Part shown: positions 1 through 11,200 of the stretch, piece after piece
Layout of the letters: each line of letters starts with the position of its first letter
Numbering within the stretch: position 1 is the first letter of the stretch
DNA from: Glandiceps talaboti
Lineage: Eukaryota > Hemichordata > Enteropneusta > Spengelidae
Assembly: GCF_964340395.1 (NCBI RefSeq)
Contig: NC_135551.1
Coordinates: forward strand, 2,655,001-2,719,000
DNA: 64,000 nucleotides
Direction: 5' to 3'
Translations under genes and position numbers: made by a program
Notes under the pieces: model-generated
Told to the model about the DNA's origin: nothing
Database searches by the model: none
The model's input: only the letters and a program-made list of their open reading frames with translations

Positions 1-913
1 CAGTCAGTCAGTGCCATACTCCAAAACCATTTTAAGTTCAATATCATTGAAAGGGTTTAAAGACACTAAATGCTTGTTTGAATAGTTAGCTGTTGATCCA
101 AGTTTAATCCTCTTGTCTAAAGTATATCCAGTGGTGTACACTTTCTACGACAAGTTTCCTAAATTTTCCCACATTTTGTCCTCAAGTTTGAACGCTAGGA
201 AGCCTTGGTGAGTTCAGGTAGAAATGACCAACTTTGAATTGATAACCTCTGTACAAAAATCAATCATATGTAATCTCATACTGTAGATGTCTTATTTCAC
301 TGTGGTGATGGCTGTAAGGCATATTATCTCAAAATGATTCAAACCTAAGACATCTTTCCTATTTTAATTGTGATTAGTAAACAAAGCTGGAACTAAATTC
401 ATGTAAATAGTGATATTTGAAATATTTCCATCACTTCTTCCACCAATATAATAACCTTTCGTTTTGAGTATGTTGTTGCCATAGAGGGCGCCATTCATAT
501 ATCAAATCTTGCCATAGTGTCCCTCCCACAATTCAAAACTAGCCATAGAGGGCATTATTCTTAGGGATTCTCAATACAGATGGAAGGAGAAAAACCTGAC
601 ACTGCATCACAGTATCTCACATTTCCCAAAATATTTCCATTCTATATGTTTTATTTGTAATTATTCATTGTTTATTCATGTGTAAATTTCATTCAGTTGA
701 TCACACTTTAGTTGTCACGTTACATATCCAGATTTACTTGTTTTATACATTCAGTTCTTTGCCAGCTTTACTAACATTTCAACTTTCCTTGTACATTTCC
801 TTGTGTTAGTGTATGTATGTGTGTAATTGACTTTGACTAATATAGTTTCTCTATGTATTAATGTTCTCTGTTGTTGATCTTTGAGATGTGTATGTACCAC
901 TGTAGACTCTTGT
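1..913. other. Non-coding sequence, nothing recognised
   Basis: AT-rich sequence with no ORF resembling an exon and no tandem array. Because tomosyn exons lie downstream on the + strand and the gene is incomplete at its 5' end, this is presumably intron of the same gene. Imperfect copies of a GCCATAG-GGGC motif occur at about 479-565. Confidence 0.5.
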
Positions 914-1084
914 TTTGGTCTATAGTTACTCTATTGTGTTGGTCTATAGTTACTCTATTGTTTTGGTCTATAGTTACTCTATTGTGTTGGTCTATAGTTA
1001 CTCTATTGTCTTGGTCTATAGTTACTCTATTGTGTTGGTCTATAGTTACTCTATTGTCTTGGTCTATAGTTACTCTATTATCTG
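914..1084. repeat. 24-bp minisatellite, 7 copies
   Basis: GGTCTATAGTTACTCTATTG recurs every 24 bp (917, 941, 965, 989, 1013, 1037, 1061), followed by TGTT or TCTT. Because 24 is a multiple of three, all nearby frames look like repetitive ORFs, but these are not genes. Confidence 0.95.
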
Positions 1085-1585
1085 GAATAGTTATTGTTCT
1101 AGTTCTGATGCATAATGGATTCCATCCTAATGTCACACAAAAAACATTTGAAATGGTTGTCTACTCCAGTACAGTCATAAGGCTATGACCCAAGGTATAC
1201 TGGTGTATTTTGAAACTTACTTTTATGGTAACACAGTAAAATATAAGTGCCAACCTCAAGAGAGAGCCTCAAGTTTTTAGTGTAACCTATTGGTAAGGGT
1301 ACTGTAATGGCTCGTTGTGAAACTGTAGTGTTAGAAAAAACAACACATTTTTGACAAGTTTAGAACATTATGTCAACATAAATTGTAAAGATGGAATCAT
1401 AGTCTTTATTGAATGGCATTTTGATAAAACTAACATATGTATGTATGATACTAAATTTCATAGATTATGTCCAACTTGGGTCAAGACTTATGTTAAAGAT
1501 AAGATGCCATTTCAACAACATTATATATCATGTATTGCTTTAACATAAAAACAATTATACAATGTTTACATTCAATCATTACATT

Positions 1586-1658
<73 letters not shown>

Positions 1659-1738
1659 ATCTGCCTGTCTGTCTGTCTGCCTGCCTGCCTGTCTGTCTGT
1701 CTGTCTGTCTGTCTATGTCTGTCTATCTGTCTGTCTTT
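1586..1738. repeat. (CTGT)n tetranucleotide microsatellite
   Basis: About 150 bp of CTGT repeats, with interruptions (TATCTGCC, CTGCCTGC) in the second half. Confidence 0.97.
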
Positions 1739-1794
1739 CAAGTTATTATATCTCCACTTGAATTATTGTCAAATTCATTGATGTGTGTAGTATA

Positions 1795-2560
1795 CATTTG
1801 TGTGTATGTGTTTGTGTATGTATGTTAGTATGTGTGTGTTAGTGTGGGTGTATGTATGTTAAGATGTGTATGTGTGTGTTAATCTGGCTGTCTGTGTCAT
1901 TATTAACCCCAATGGAGGAGGCTGTAGGAATGACCTATGCCCATCTGTCAAGCTGTCAAATCACTCCATGAACAACCATATGTCTGACACTCATTGCTCA
2001 ATTTCAACAAAACCTGACACAAATGTCAATCACTATTAGGTCATATGCATATCATTTAATTGTGTAACCTTTGACCTTTATTATTTTATGACAATGATTG
2101 CTCAATGGCTTATGAGGTTTTGTATCTAGAGACACCATTTACATGTCTGTACCTATGATTATCAAGATAAGTTTTCAGGTTGGCTGTAAGCTTTGACCTT
2201 GACCTTCATCTCCAAGGTCAAGTAGCAAACTTCAATAACTTTGGAAGTTTTAAACCTAGAGACATCGTTCAAATGTGTACTCACTCACTCACAAGTAAGC
2301 TTACTATTTTGATATACTTCTGACCTTGAACTTCATCATCAAGGTCAAATTTGAATTTGCTAAATAACTGTTGAACTTTTTATAGGGTCATCATTCAAGT
2401 TTCTACACTAACATTATAAGTGGTAACCTTTCTGATAAGAATGTAGGACTATATGTCAGACATCAGTTAATAGTACAACAGATAATTGTGTGTTTTCAAA
2501 TACAGAAGACTTGTTTTCTCAAAAACAGCCAGTTCAATTCATACCAAATTTGGTACACAC
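1795..2560. repeat. Probable dispersed repeat with TG-rich head
   Basis: A TG/TATG-rich stretch (1795-1890) is followed by sequence rich in TGACCTTGA and its complement TCAAGGTCA (about 2196-2222 and 2321-2346), then a 'cagccagttcaattcataccaaatttggtacac'-type passage (about 2527-2560). The form, a microsatellite followed by low-complexity body text about fitting a query sequence, resembles the other dispersed repeats near 20461, 32084 and 36400. No second copy of this exact sequence was found in the window, so calling it a repeat is an inference. Confidence 0.35.
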
Positions 2561-3127
2561 ATTTTTGTGGGTAATGGCTAAATTGATTAGTTTTGTGGAA
2601 AGCTTTGTGCATTTAATTGGCTTAAACAATATGTAGTTTGTTGATCTCATGGGAGATGTCCCCATGTAAAAATGGACTAGTCCATATATTCACACTCATG
2701 GTTGATGGCACTCTGTACAGTGGTACATACATATACCTTATGGGAGGTATTCAGATTAAATGTGGCTTATATTTAGACTTTACTACTATGGTAGGGGTAG
2801 GTTTTTTAGAATGACAGTGTGAATGTTTGAGATAGTGTAATTGGGGTTTTCTTCTAGTTCACATTATAACTAAATTTCATATCCTAATATATCTTTGTGA
2901 TTGTATTTGTCTTCAATACTTGTTTCACAACACTTAATATGCCATTTACATGTGTTTTCAACTTCCTTTCCATACATCTACAGTTTCTTTGTTTGTCAAC
3001 GTCAGTCTGTGCAAGGGGTCTATTTCATTCCGAGCTTACAATACAGCATGTATCAATCATGGTCCAAGAGTAATTTAGTTCAAAATGCATCTGTTGCCGA
3101 ATAAGCTTATGGCCACCTCTTACTTAA
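2561..3127. other. Non-coding, nothing recognised
   Basis: No exon recognised. An open frame at about 2985-3104 has no detectable similarity to tomosyn, and its flanks do not form a convincing acceptor and donor pair. Confidence 0.5.
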
Positions 3128-3348
3128 TTGTCCAATCATATACACATGTTAACATTGGACACCTGTTACTTGGTCAGTTGTCCAATCATATACAGGTGTT
3201 AACACTGGACACCTGTTACTTGGTCAGTTGTCCAATCATATACAGGTGTTAACACTGGACACCTGTTACTTGGTCAGTTGTCCAATTATATAAGATTTGA
3301 CACAGGACACATGGGTCAGCTGTCCAATCATATACAGGAGTTGACATA
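3128..3348. repeat. 50-bp tandem repeat, about 4.5 copies
   Basis: Units start TTGTCCAATCATATACA and end CACCTGTTACTTGGTCAG. Starts at 3129, 3179 and 3229 are exactly 50 bp apart. A diverged, shortened copy begins at 3279 and a partial copy at about 3321. Confidence 0.93.
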
Positions 3349-5083
3349 CAAAGATCACAGTTTTGTTTTAAAGTACAGTCAACATCATTATAATTGGGTC
3401 AACTTTCTTTTCAACCGCTCAGTGAAGGCCAAGTTACACAAGGCAGTTCGGTGACCAACACACTAAGCAATTCCTTGCATACAACTAATTGCTTCATGTG
3501 CGCACATACCATATCACAGGGTCTTGTGAAATTACCAGGGGGGAGGGATGCGTTCACTGATGCAACCATAGGAGTGTGAGGCACCTAAAGTTGATCCAAG
3601 TTGTGTTTGATTACAAGGTTTCCCAGGGGTACCTCAAATGCAATAAAGCAATGGGACCCAAGGCTCCCAAGTGACGTCAGTTAGGCCAGTCCAATACTCC
3701 TCAAACATGCCCCTGGTGTGTCACAGGGAATCTGACATTGGATTCTCTGCTATTTGTTGCAAGTTCCATCTCGTGTTGTCTGACGAATATTGCCCTGTGT
3801 CACCACCTCATTGCATCAAAAGCAATAACCTTTGATGTGTGGTAAATGTATGTTATTGCCACAACGTTTTGTTTTGATTGTAAACATACTATTTCCACAA
3901 CGTTTTGTTTTGATTGTAAACATACTATTTCCACAAGTGTTTTCTTTGATATATAATTTAAGTTTATTGCCATGGGTACCACTTGTTACTAATATACTAT
4001 GAATGTTTGACCTCCATTCAATATCATTTTATTCCTAACTTGAATACAAATGTACCCTTGTAAGTTAATGCAGTGAGAAGGCTTGACCACTAATAATGGC
4101 ATAGTCCAAGAAAATGAAAGGGACTGGTTCAATTCTAATGATGTTGTGTGGACTGTACTTTGACAAAACAGTGATCTTGCTTGTATTTCTATTTCCTAAT
4201 TCCAGTGTGTGCCCCTTCCCCCTCCCCATTATTCCTCAAAAGTTTTTGATGCTAGTAAGTAGTTTGAAGAATAAGCTATTAAAAAGTAAAACCCTTGAAC
4301 TGACATGTTTGCTGTGATTATTGTAATATATATATATGTTACATGTTGTGTTGAACTGTGATGAGAGATGTGTCCAGTCTCTCCTACTTCACTTTCCCTA
4401 AATGCTTGTTAAGCTGGACTGTTTAAGTAAATTTGAATGTCATATCTTTGTTTCTAACAATATACCATACCTACATATTACCACTTTATCATATTGACGT
4501 CACGTCTTTTTACTCTAATTGAAGACCCTGATGGGTGTAGTAGAGGTTCCTCATCTCTCTTATTACCTGGTAAATAAGTATTATCTGGCCACACCTATTT
4601 TTCTCATTTTTTCTTCCACTTCTTCCTTCTTCATATATATTGCACTGATTGTTGCCCTTACCTTACCTGTGGATACAGATGATGTTGTCAGTATTGCTAT
4701 CAAATACTTTGTTGTATTTCTTATGGCTGTAATTTCTACAATCTAACATACATACAGACACTAACAGCATGTACAGGCAGTGCTTGTTAAACTGTCTATG
4801 TCACAACTACACACCTATCTCACCATATCTATACTCTCCACTCTGCTCCAACATTCTCTATCTCTTCATACTATTTCACTATACACTGCAACATCTTTTA
4901 CTAGGTAATTGACGCATACATTCAAACCACACAAAAAAATGGATATTTAAAAGCCGCCACTGTTTCTATTACAGTGACCAGTTGTATATTAAATATATTT
5001 TATGTTTTCACTTCAGATCACTCAATCTTCATTAATTTTATACTTATTATTTACTGGGTGTTTATGTGGTGATTGTCTTGTAG
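3349..5083. other. Intronic sequence with one 36-bp duplication
   Basis: No exon recognised. CCACAACGTTTTGTTTTGAT recurs at 3859 and 3895 as part of a 36-bp direct duplication. A short (TA)n tract lies near 4327. The region ends in the acceptor of the first visible tomosyn exon. An alternative acceptor CTTCAG at 5011-5016 would add a hydrophobic segment with no match to tomosyn. Confidence 0.5.
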
Positions 5084-5200
5084 ATCGTGGTGAGGGATCG
5101 TTTACAAGATCACGGAGTTCCAGTATGTCCAGTCTGGAGAGGGAAAGCAAAGAAGCCATTAATTGTCTTGCGTTTGCTGAGTCATACACAACAAAAACAG
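5084..5200 (+). CDS. STXBP5: Tomosyn exon 1 of the window (Ser-rich linker)
   Basis: The acceptor is TTGTCTTGTAG at 5073-5083 and the donor is CAG|GTACT at 5201. The exon enters and leaves in phase 1. It encodes RSRSSSMSSLERESKEA followed by INCLAFAESYTTKT, the family's phosphorylatable serine linker leading into the next beta-propeller strand. At least the N-terminal half of the protein must lie upstream of the window. Confidence 0.9.
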
Positions 5201-8200
5201 GTACTAATGAAAGTTACTAAAAGTGAACCTGCTTTGTTGTGTTTATAGCCCAAATTAGTGTTGAGGTTATAAATGAGTGAACCCAGGGCACAAATCAAAT
5301 AGCAGATAGCGGAGTTTAAACCCAGGGCACAAACCAGATAGCAAGTAGCAGAGTTTAAACCCAGGGCACAAACCAGATAGCAAGTAGCAGAGTTTAAACC
5401 CAGGGTACAAACCAGATAGCAAGTAGCAGAGTTTAAACCCAGGGCACAAACCAGATAGCAAGTAGCAGAGTGTAAACCCAGGGCACAAACCAGATAGCAA
5501 ATAGTGGAGTTTAAACCCAGGGTACAAACCAGATAGCAAATAGCAAAGTTTAAACCCAGGGCACAAACCAGATAGCAAGTAGCAGAGTTTAAACCCAGGG
5601 CACAAACCAGATAGCAAGTAGCAGAGTTTAAACCCAGGGCACAAACAGATAGCAAATAGCAAAGTTTAAACCCAGGGCACAAACCAGATAGCAAATAGCA
5701 GAGTTTAAACCCAGGGCACAAACCAGATAGCAAGTAGCAGAGTTTAAACCCAGGGCACAAACCAGATAGCAAGTAGCAGAGTTTAAACCCAGGGCACAAA
5801 ACAGATAGCAAGTAGCAGAGTTTAAACCCAGCGCACAAACCAGATAGCAAGTAGCAGAGTTTAAACCCAGGGCACAAACCAGATAGCAAATAGTGGAGTT
5901 TGAACCTAGGGCACAAACCAGATAGCAAGTAGCAGAGTTTAAACCCAGGGCACAAACAGATAGCAAGTAGCAGAGTATAAACCCAGGGCACAAACAGATA
6001 GCAAATAGCAAAGTATAAACCCAGGGCACAAACAGATAGCAAATAGCAAAGTTTAAACCCAGGGCACAAACCAGATAGCAAATAGTGGAGTTTGAACCCA
6101 GGGCACAAACCAGATAGCAAGTAGCAGAGTTTAAACCCAGGGCACAAACAGATAGCAAGTAGCAGAGTTTAAACCCAGCGCACAAACCAGATAGCAAGTA
6201 GCAGAGTTTAAACCCAGGGCACAAACAGATAGCAAGTAGCAGAGTTTAAACCCAGGGCACAAACCAGATAGCAAGTAGCAGAGTGTAAACCCAGGGCACA
6301 AACCAGATAGCAAATAGTGGAGTTTGAACCCAGGGCACAAACCAGATAGCAAGTAGCAGAGTTTAAACCCAGGGCACAAACCAGATAGCAAGTAGCAGAG
6401 TATAAACCCAGGGCACAAACAGATAGCAAATAGCAAAGTTTAAACCCAGGGCACAAACAGATAGCAAATAGCAAAGTTTAAACCCAGGGCACAAACCAGA
6501 TAGCAAATAGTGGAGTTTGAACCTAGGGCACAAACCAGATAGCAAGTAGCAGAGTTTAAACCCAGGGCACAAACCAGATAGCAAATAGTGGAGTTTGAAC
6601 CTAGGGCACAAACCAGATAGCAAGTAGCAGAGTTTAAACCCAGGGCACAAACCAGATAGCAAATAGCAGAGTTTAAACCCAGGGCACAAACCAGATAGCA
6701 AATAGTGGAGTTTGAACCCAGGGCACAAACCAGATAGCAAGTAGCAGAGTTTAAACCCAGGGCACAAACCAGATAGCAAGTAGCAGAGTATAAACCCAGG
6801 GCACAAACAGATAGCAAATAGCAAAGTTTAAACCCAGGGCACAAACAGATAGCAAATAGCAAAGTTTAAAACCCAGGGCACAAACCAGATAGCAAATAGT
6901 GGAGTTTGAACCTAGGGCACAAACCAGATAGCAAGTAGCAGAGTTTAAACCCAGGGCACAAACAGATAGCAAGTAGCAGAGTATAAACCCAGGGCACAAA
7001 CAGATAGCAAATAGCAAAGTTTAAACCCAGGGCACAAACCAGATAGCAAATAGTGGAGTTTGAACCTAGGGCACAAACCAGATAGCAAGTAGCAGAGTTT
7101 AAACCCAGGGCACAAACAGATAGCAAGTAGCAGAGTATAAACCCAGGGCACAAACAGATAGCAAATAGCAAAGTTTCAACCAAGGGCACAAACCAGATAG
7201 CAAATAGTGGAGTTTGAACCTAGGGCACAAACCAGATAGCAAGTAGCAGAGTTTAAACCCAGGGCACAAACAGATAGCAAGTAGCAGAGTATAAACCCAG
7301 GGCACAAACAGATAGCAAATAGCAAAGTTTAAACCCAGGGCACAAACCAGATAGCAAATAGTGGAGTTTGAACCTAGGGCACAAACCAGATAGCAAGTAG
7401 CAGAGTTTAACCCAGGGCACAAACAGATAGCAAGTAGCAGAGTATAAACCCAGGGCACAAACAGATAGCAAGTAGCAGAGTATAAACCCAGGGCACAAAC
7501 AGATAGCAAGTAGCAGAGTATAAACCCAGGGCACAAACCAGATAGCAAATAGTGGAGTTTGAACCCAGGGCACAAACCAGATAGCAAGTAGCAGAGTTTA
7601 AACCCAGGGCACAAACCAGATAGCAAATAGTGGAGTTTGAACTAGGGCACAAACCAGATAGCAAGTAGCAGAGTTTAAATGATGTAGACATGACCCTGCA
7701 TTATTCTTGACCTTGTTAACTTCAATTAGTTTATCAAAGGATCAGCCAGGACCAGATTTCTACTGTGAACACTGAGGGCAAGAAATTTATAGATTTTACT
7801 AGATGCATATTATTTTAGGACAGGACAGATTTGTATATTTTAAAAACTTTTCAGTATCAGTCACGGTGCACCTAAACTGCATGAACAAAGACAACAGGAT
7901 GACATCATAACTAATGTGACGTCACCTGACTACATTGTATTATTAGAGGTTGTCTATAGTATCTCACTCTGGTTGTCTATCATATCTCACTGGTTGTCTA
8001 TAGTATCTCACTCTGGTTGTCTATCATATCTCACTCTGGTTGTCTATCATATCTCACTGGTTGTCTATCATATCTCACTCTGGTTGTCTCTCATAACTCA
8101 CTCTGGTTGTCTATCATATCTCACTCTGGTTGTCTATCATATCTCACTCTGGTTGTCTATCATTTCTCACTGGTTGTCTATCATATCTCACTCTGGTTGT

Positions 8201-11200
8201 CTATCATATCTCACTCTGGTTGTCTATCATATCTCACTGGTTGTCTATCATATCTCACTCTGGTTGTCTATCATATCTCACTCTGGTTGTCTATCATATC
8301 TCACTGGTTGTCTATCATATCTCACTGGTTGTCTATCATATCACTCTGGTTGTCTATCATATCTCACTCTGGTTGTCTATCATCTCACTGGTTGTCTATC
8401 ATATCACTCTGGTTGTCTATCATATCTCACTCTGGTTGTCTATCATATCTCACTGGTTGTCTATCATATCACTCTGGTTGTCTATCATATCTCACTCTGG
8501 TTGTCTATCATATCTCACTGGTTGTCTATCATATCTGTCTCTGGTTGTCTATCATATCTGTCTCTGGTTGTCTATCATATCTCACTCTGGTTGTCTATCA
8601 TATCTCACTGGTTGTCTATCATATCACTCTGGTTGTCTATCATATCTCACTGGTTGTCTATCATATCAGTCTCTGGTTGTCTATCATATCTCACTCTGGT
8701 TGTCTATCATATCTCACTCTGCTTGTCTATCATATCTCACTGGTTGTCTATCATATCTCACTCTGGTTGTCTATCATATCTCACTCTGGTTGTCTATCAT
8801 ATCACACTGGTTGTCTATCATATCTCACTCTGGTTGTCTATCATATCACTGGTTGTCTATCATATCTCACTCTGGTTGTCTATCATATCTCACTCTGGTT
8901 GTCTATCATATCTCACTCTGGTTGTCTATCATATCTCACTCTGGTTGTCTATCATGTCTCACTCTGGTTGTCTATCATATCACTCTGGTTGTTTATCATA
9001 TCTCACTGGTTGTCTATCATATCTCACTCTGGTTGTCTATCATATCTCACTCTGGTTGTCTCATATCTCACTCTGGTTGTCTATCATATCTCACTCTGGT
9101 TGTCTATAGTATCTCACACTGGTTGTCTATCATATCTCACTCTGGTTGTCTATAGTATCTCACTCTGGTTGTCTATCATATCTCACTCTGGTTGTCTCTC
9201 ATAACTCACTGGTTGTCTATCATATCTCACTCTGGTTGTCTATCATATCTCACTCTGGTTGTCTATCATATCTCACTCTGGTTGTCTATCATATCTCACT
9301 GGTTGTCTATCATATCTCACTGGTTGTCTATCATATCTCACTGGTTGTCTATCATATCTCACTGGTTGTCTATCATATCTCACTGGTTGTCTATCATATC
9401 TCACTCTGGTTGTCTATCATATCTCACTCTGGTTGTCTATCATATCTCACTCTGGTTGTCTATCATATCTCACTGGTTGTCTATCATATCTCACTGGTTG
9501 TCTATCATATCACTCTGGTTGTTTATCATATCTCACTGGTTGTCTATCATATCTCACTGGTTGTCTATCATATCTGTCTCTGGTTGTCTATCATATCTCA
9601 CTCTGGTTGTCTATCATATCTGTCTCTGGTTGTGTATCGTATCTCACTCTGATGTATCATATCTCACTCTGGTTGATGCAACATTGCCAGAAGAAGGGTA
9701 CTTAATGGCAAGTTTAGGTTGTTGTTTTACTTGCTAGATAACAGCACTTTTTACTGCTGAACACAGCATGAATATATTTTAAATGTGTGGAAGTTTAGTA
9801 TTCATATATAATCCCACAAAATCAATGTTAGTTTTACGTCATAATGCTCCGAGTATGATTCCATTGACTAATACAAATTCGAGCCGAAGGTTGTGTACAC
9901 CCTCTGATCTGTCTATCCCCACCCTCATAAAATGCTGAAATGCTAACCTTTTATGACCAGGATTCAGTGTGTCTTGCACACCTGAATTCTGGTCGCAAGA
10001 GCTTAGCATTTGGGGTTTTTCAAAACATCAAGGATTATTACGATAACTTGATCATAGCATTGAATGACAGGAGCAGTAATTCTGAAAAAAAACAATGTTT
10101 AGTTCTGGTTTTTGATCTGTCCTGTTTGATGTCACTCAGGTGAAGGTTTGCAATGTGTTTATGTGATGTTATGAAAATTAATTTCTGAAATGTTTGTCTC
10201 AATTTTGTTGTATCAGATTTGACAACAGTGCCATGTCTATGGGTTGGTACTAGTCTCGGCTCAGTACTTGTTATTATGATTACTTTACCATCATCTGAAG
10301 AACAAAGATCAAACGAACCACTCATAGTCTCACCCACTGGTAAGTAACACAAATTCATTGTCTCACCCACTGGTAAGTACCACCAACTCAGTGTCTTCAC
10401 TGGTAAGTAACACTAACTCTGGTAAATACCACTAACTCAATGTCTTCACTGGTAAGTACCATCACTTTACCACTATATCCTCTCCATACACAATGTAATA
10501 CTAGTAAGTACCATCACCTTACCACTATATCCTCTCCGCACACAATGTAATACTGGTAAGTACCATCACCTTACCACTATATCCTCTCCGCACACAATGT
10601 AATACTGGTAAGTACCATCACCTTACCACTATATCCTCTCCGTACACAATGTAATACTAGTAAGTACCATCACCTTACCACTATATCCTCTCCGCACACA
10701 ATGTAATACTGGTAAGTACCATCACCTTACCACTATATCTTCTCCGTACACAATGTAATACTGGTAAGTACCATCACCTTACCACTATATCCTCTCCGCA
10801 CACAATGTAATACTGGTAAGTACCATCACCTTACCACTATATCCTCTCCGCACACAATGTAATACTGGTAAGTACCATCACCTTACCACTATATCCTCTC
10901 CGGACACAATGTAATACTAGTAAGTACCATCACCTTACCACTATATCTTCTCCGTACACAATGTAATACTGGTAAGTACCATCACCTTACCACTATATCC
11001 TCTCCGTACACAATGTAATACTGGTAAGTACCATCACCTTACCACTATATCTTCTCCGTACACAATGTAATACTGGTAAGTACCATCACCTTACCACTAT
11101 ATCCTCTCCGCACACAATGTAATACTGGTAAGTACCATCACCTTACCACTATATCCTCTCCGCACACAATGTAATACTGGTAAGTACCATCACCTTACCA

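Noticed and set aside
479-500. CTCF-like motif at CCATAGAGGGCGCC
   Set aside because: The spacing between CCA, AG and GGC does not fit the CTCF core consensus.
2985-3104. Upstream tomosyn exon
   Set aside because: The open frame shows no similarity to tomosyn, has weak splice flanks and its phase cannot be tested.
5182-7691. Long minus-strand open frames (up to 321 codons) with CPGFKLCYLLSGL-type repeats
   Set aside because: They lie wholly in the 39-bp intronic array. The period is a multiple of three and the unit has no stop in that frame. Several frames are open at once, and there is no promoter or splice evidence.
7916-9737. Three overlapping + strand frames of 340-400 codons
   Set aside because: All three frames of the same 21/23-bp array are open, which is a property of a stop-free unit, not of coding sequence.
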